Part shown: piece by piece, positions 61,244 to 62,579 of the stretch
Numbering within the stretch: position 1 is the first letter of the stretch
Layout of the letters: the number at the start of each line of letters is the position of its first letter
DNA from: Tsukamurella spumae
Lineage (GTDB): Bacteria > Actinomycetota > Actinomycetes > Mycobacteriales > Mycobacteriaceae
DNA: 62,579 bases
Assembly: GCF_012396015.1 (NCBI RefSeq)
Contig: NZ_JAAXOQ010000027.1
Location: forward strand, 1-62,579
Direction of reading: 5' to 3'
Made by a program: the position numbers and the translations under genes
Notes under the pieces: generated by a model
The model's input: the letters and a program-made list of their open reading frames with translations, nothing else
The model's database searches: none
What the model was told of the DNA's origin: nothing

Positions 61244-62319
61244 CGGTGCGCGCCTACGCCCCTGGGCGAGTGAACCTCATCGGCGAGCACACGGACTACA
61301 ACGACGGTTTCGCGCTGCCGATAGCTCTGGGGGTCGGTACCGTCGCCGAGTTCGACCGCGCGACCGCGGGTGCCGTGATCGAGGTCTCCTCCGCGCAGGA
61401 GCGCGGGACGGTACTGATCCCGCTCGACACGACACCCGGCGGCGTCGGGGGCTGGGCCGCGTACGTGGCGGGCTGCGTGTGGGCGCTCCGCGACCACGGG
61501 ATCGAGGTCCCGCCCGGGAAGCTGCGACTGAGCTCGAACGTGCCGGTGGGAGCGGGGCTCTCGTCGTCGGCCGCGCTCGAGTGCGCGGTGTTGCTGGCGC
61601 TGGCGCCGTCGTCCGATCTGGACCGGACCGAACTGGCGCGGATCGCCCAGCGGGCGGAGAACACGTACGTGGGCGCCCCCACCGGGCTACTGGACCAGAT
61701 GGCGAGCCTGTACGGCGACGTGGATACCGCTCTACTCCTCGACTTCCGGAGTCTTTCGGTCGATCCGGTGTCGATGCATCTGGGCGGCGACGTCCTGCTC
61801 GCGATCGACTCCCGGACGCCGCATCAGCACGCCGCGGGGGAGTACCGCCGCCGGCGCGAGGCCTGCGAGGCCGCCGCGGCGCAGCTCGGCGTGGCATCCC
61901 TCCGCGATGCGCCCGACGATGCCTGGGAGCACCTGGCGGACGACGAGATCCGGCGGCGGGCGCGGCACGTACTCACCGAGAACCGCCGCGTCCTGGATGC
62001 CGCAGCGGCTCTGCGCGCGGCAGATCATGCGGCCCTCGGGGCGTTGATGAACGCCTCGCAGGATTCGATGCGCGACGACTTCGAGATCACCGTTCCCGCC
62101 ATCGATCTCATCGCTGCGACCGCGGTCGAGCTCGGCGCCCACGGTGCTCGGATGACGGGCGGGGGCTTCGGCGGCACCGTCATCGCCCTCGCCCCGGAGG
62201 ATGCTGCGCAGCGGATCGCGGACGTCCTGCCGGGCCGGGTGTCCGCCGCAGGGCACCCGGCTCCGACGGTGGCCGCGGTGCGGCCCGGCCGCGGCGCGCA
62301 CATCCTCCCGGAGGTGTGA
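61240..62319 (+). CDS. galK: Galactokinase
   Basis: Phosphorylates galactose at C1. The 359-residue GHMP kinase has the galactokinase signature GRVNLIGEHTDYNDGFALP at 8-26, the ATP loop PVGAGLSSSAALECA near 101-115, and the C-terminal MTGGGFGGTVIAL. Start ATG at 61240 overlaps the galT stop. The reading frame extends upstream through galT in another phase but is not used. Last gene of the operon. Confidence 0.96.
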   Translation: MTVRAYAPGRVNLIGEHTDYNDGFALPIALGVGTVAEFDRATAGAVIEVSSAQERGTVLIPLDTTPGGVGGWAAYVAGCVWALRDHGIEVPPGKLRLSSNVPVGAGLSSSAALECAVLLALAPSSDLDRTELARIAQRAENTYVGAPTGLLDQMASLYGDVDTALLLDFRSLSVDPVSMHLGGDVLLAIDSRTPHQHAAGEYRRRREACEAAAAQLGVASLRDAPDDAWEHLADDEIRRRARHVLTENRRVLDAAAALRAADHAALGALMNASQDSMRDDFEITVPAIDLIAATAVELGAHGARMTGGGFGGTVIALAPEDAAQRIADVLPGRVSAAGHPAPTVAAVRPGRGAHILPEV

Positions 62320-62349
62320 GCGCTCGAGGCCGCCGCCTGACGGCTCGAC

Positions 62350-62579
62350 TCAGCCGAAGAAGGTTGCGGCGTCGTCGTAGCGTTCCCGGGGGACGCGTTT
62401 GAGTTGTTTGACGGCTTCGGCGAGGGGGACCAGGCCGATGGAGGTGCCGCGTAGGGAGACCATCTGCCCGGTCTTGCCGGCGTGGGCGGCGTCGGCGGCG
62501 TTGACGCCGTAGCGGGTGGCCAGGACCCGGTCGGCGGGGGTGGGGGTGCCGCCGCGTTGGACGTGGCCGAGGACGGTGG
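62350..62579 (-). CDS. pfkA: 6-phosphofructokinase, C-terminal fragment (cut by window edge)
   Basis: The last 75 or so residues read TVLGHVQRGGTPTPADRVLA and continue through SLRGTSIGLVPLAEAVKQLK to the stop. VLGHVQRGG is the family motif that binds the fructose-6-phosphate phosphate, so this is an ATP- or pyrophosphate-dependent PfkA. Most of the gene lies beyond the window. Convergent with galK; no strong terminator is seen in the 30-bp gap. Confidence 0.93.
   Translation of the reverse strand, partial: TVLGHVQRGGTPTPADRVLATRYGVNAADAAHAGKTGQMVSLRGTSIGLVPLAEAVKQLKRVPRERYDDAATFFG

Noticed and set aside
62320-62349. A bidirectional terminator between galK and pfkA
   Set aside because: The possible stem (GAGGCCG with CGGCTC) is short and imperfect with no T tract, so it is not annotated.

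Overview
The window is GC-rich (about 70%) actinobacterial DNA and reads as chromosome, not plasmid or phage. Gene content and order point to the order Mycobacteriales. These include the methylcitrate operon with a PrpR/RamB-type regulator, an EspC/WxG-type secreted hydrolase pair, a SAM-IV riboswitch on metX, and the runs trpS-yhjD, sdhCDAB/cdd-deoA-add, upp/deoD-pmmB and amidohydrolase pair-lpdA. These runs recall the Rv3303-Rv3366 part of Mycobacterium tuberculosis (from memory, not searched). A non-mycobacterial member such as Tsukamurella or Gordonia is the best guess; the genus is inference.

Layout: (1) 1-318, the end of an IS3-family element and a second, oppositely facing copy of its terminal repeat. 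(2) 0.3-9 kb, propionate/pyruvate carbon metabolism: pyc, prpC-prpB-prpD and divergent prpR. (3) 9-24.8 kb, mostly core genes: a membrane alpha/beta hydrolase, trmL, an HdeD-like protein, folD-DUF3017, an Hsp70-like membrane protein, metX with riboswitch, an exporter, a lipoprotein RNase with barstar plus xthA, trpS-yhjD, an APC permease, dacB and a sucrase/ferredoxin-like protein. (4) 24.9-31.2 kb, an accessory block of regulators and transport: PadR with an EmrB-type exporter, a ribbon-helix-helix/DUF4097/ABC transporter operon whose ATPase gene is frameshifted, and a MarR/carboxymuconolactone decarboxylase pair. (5) 31.4-50.7 kb, the sdh operon, nucleoside salvage (cdd, deoA, add, upp, deoD, pmmB), a two-component system, an EspC-like/NlpC-P60 pair and two M20 amidohydrolases. 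(6) 50.8-57.0 kb, an SDR with an ArsR/DUF5937 regulator, lpdA, and an ECF41-type sigma factor with its probable target oxidoreductase. (7) 57.3-62.3 kb, galactose uptake and the first Leloir steps (SSS symporter, DeoR regulator, galT, galK), then the 3' end of pfkA.

How the genes work together: PrpD, PrpB and PrpC turn propionyl-CoA plus oxaloacetate into succinate and pyruvate, and Pyc can remake oxaloacetate from that pyruvate. The salvage enzymes recycle nucleosides to bases and sugar phosphates. GalK and GalT feed galactose to glycolysis, where PfkA acts. At least eighteen genes have a TAnnnT -10 box 6-8 nt before the start codon and usually no Shine-Dalgarno sequence, so leaderless transcription appears common.

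The most noteworthy items are the lipoprotein RNase/barstar pair, the orphan type VII-like hydrolase pair, the ECF41 sigma factor with a matching promoter in front of its neighbour, a 36-bp exact copy of lpdA sequence in a divergent intergenic region, the frameshifted ABC ATPase, and a 19-bp perfect palindrome before the ribbon-helix-helix gene. No rRNA, tRNA, CRISPR array or phage genes were seen.
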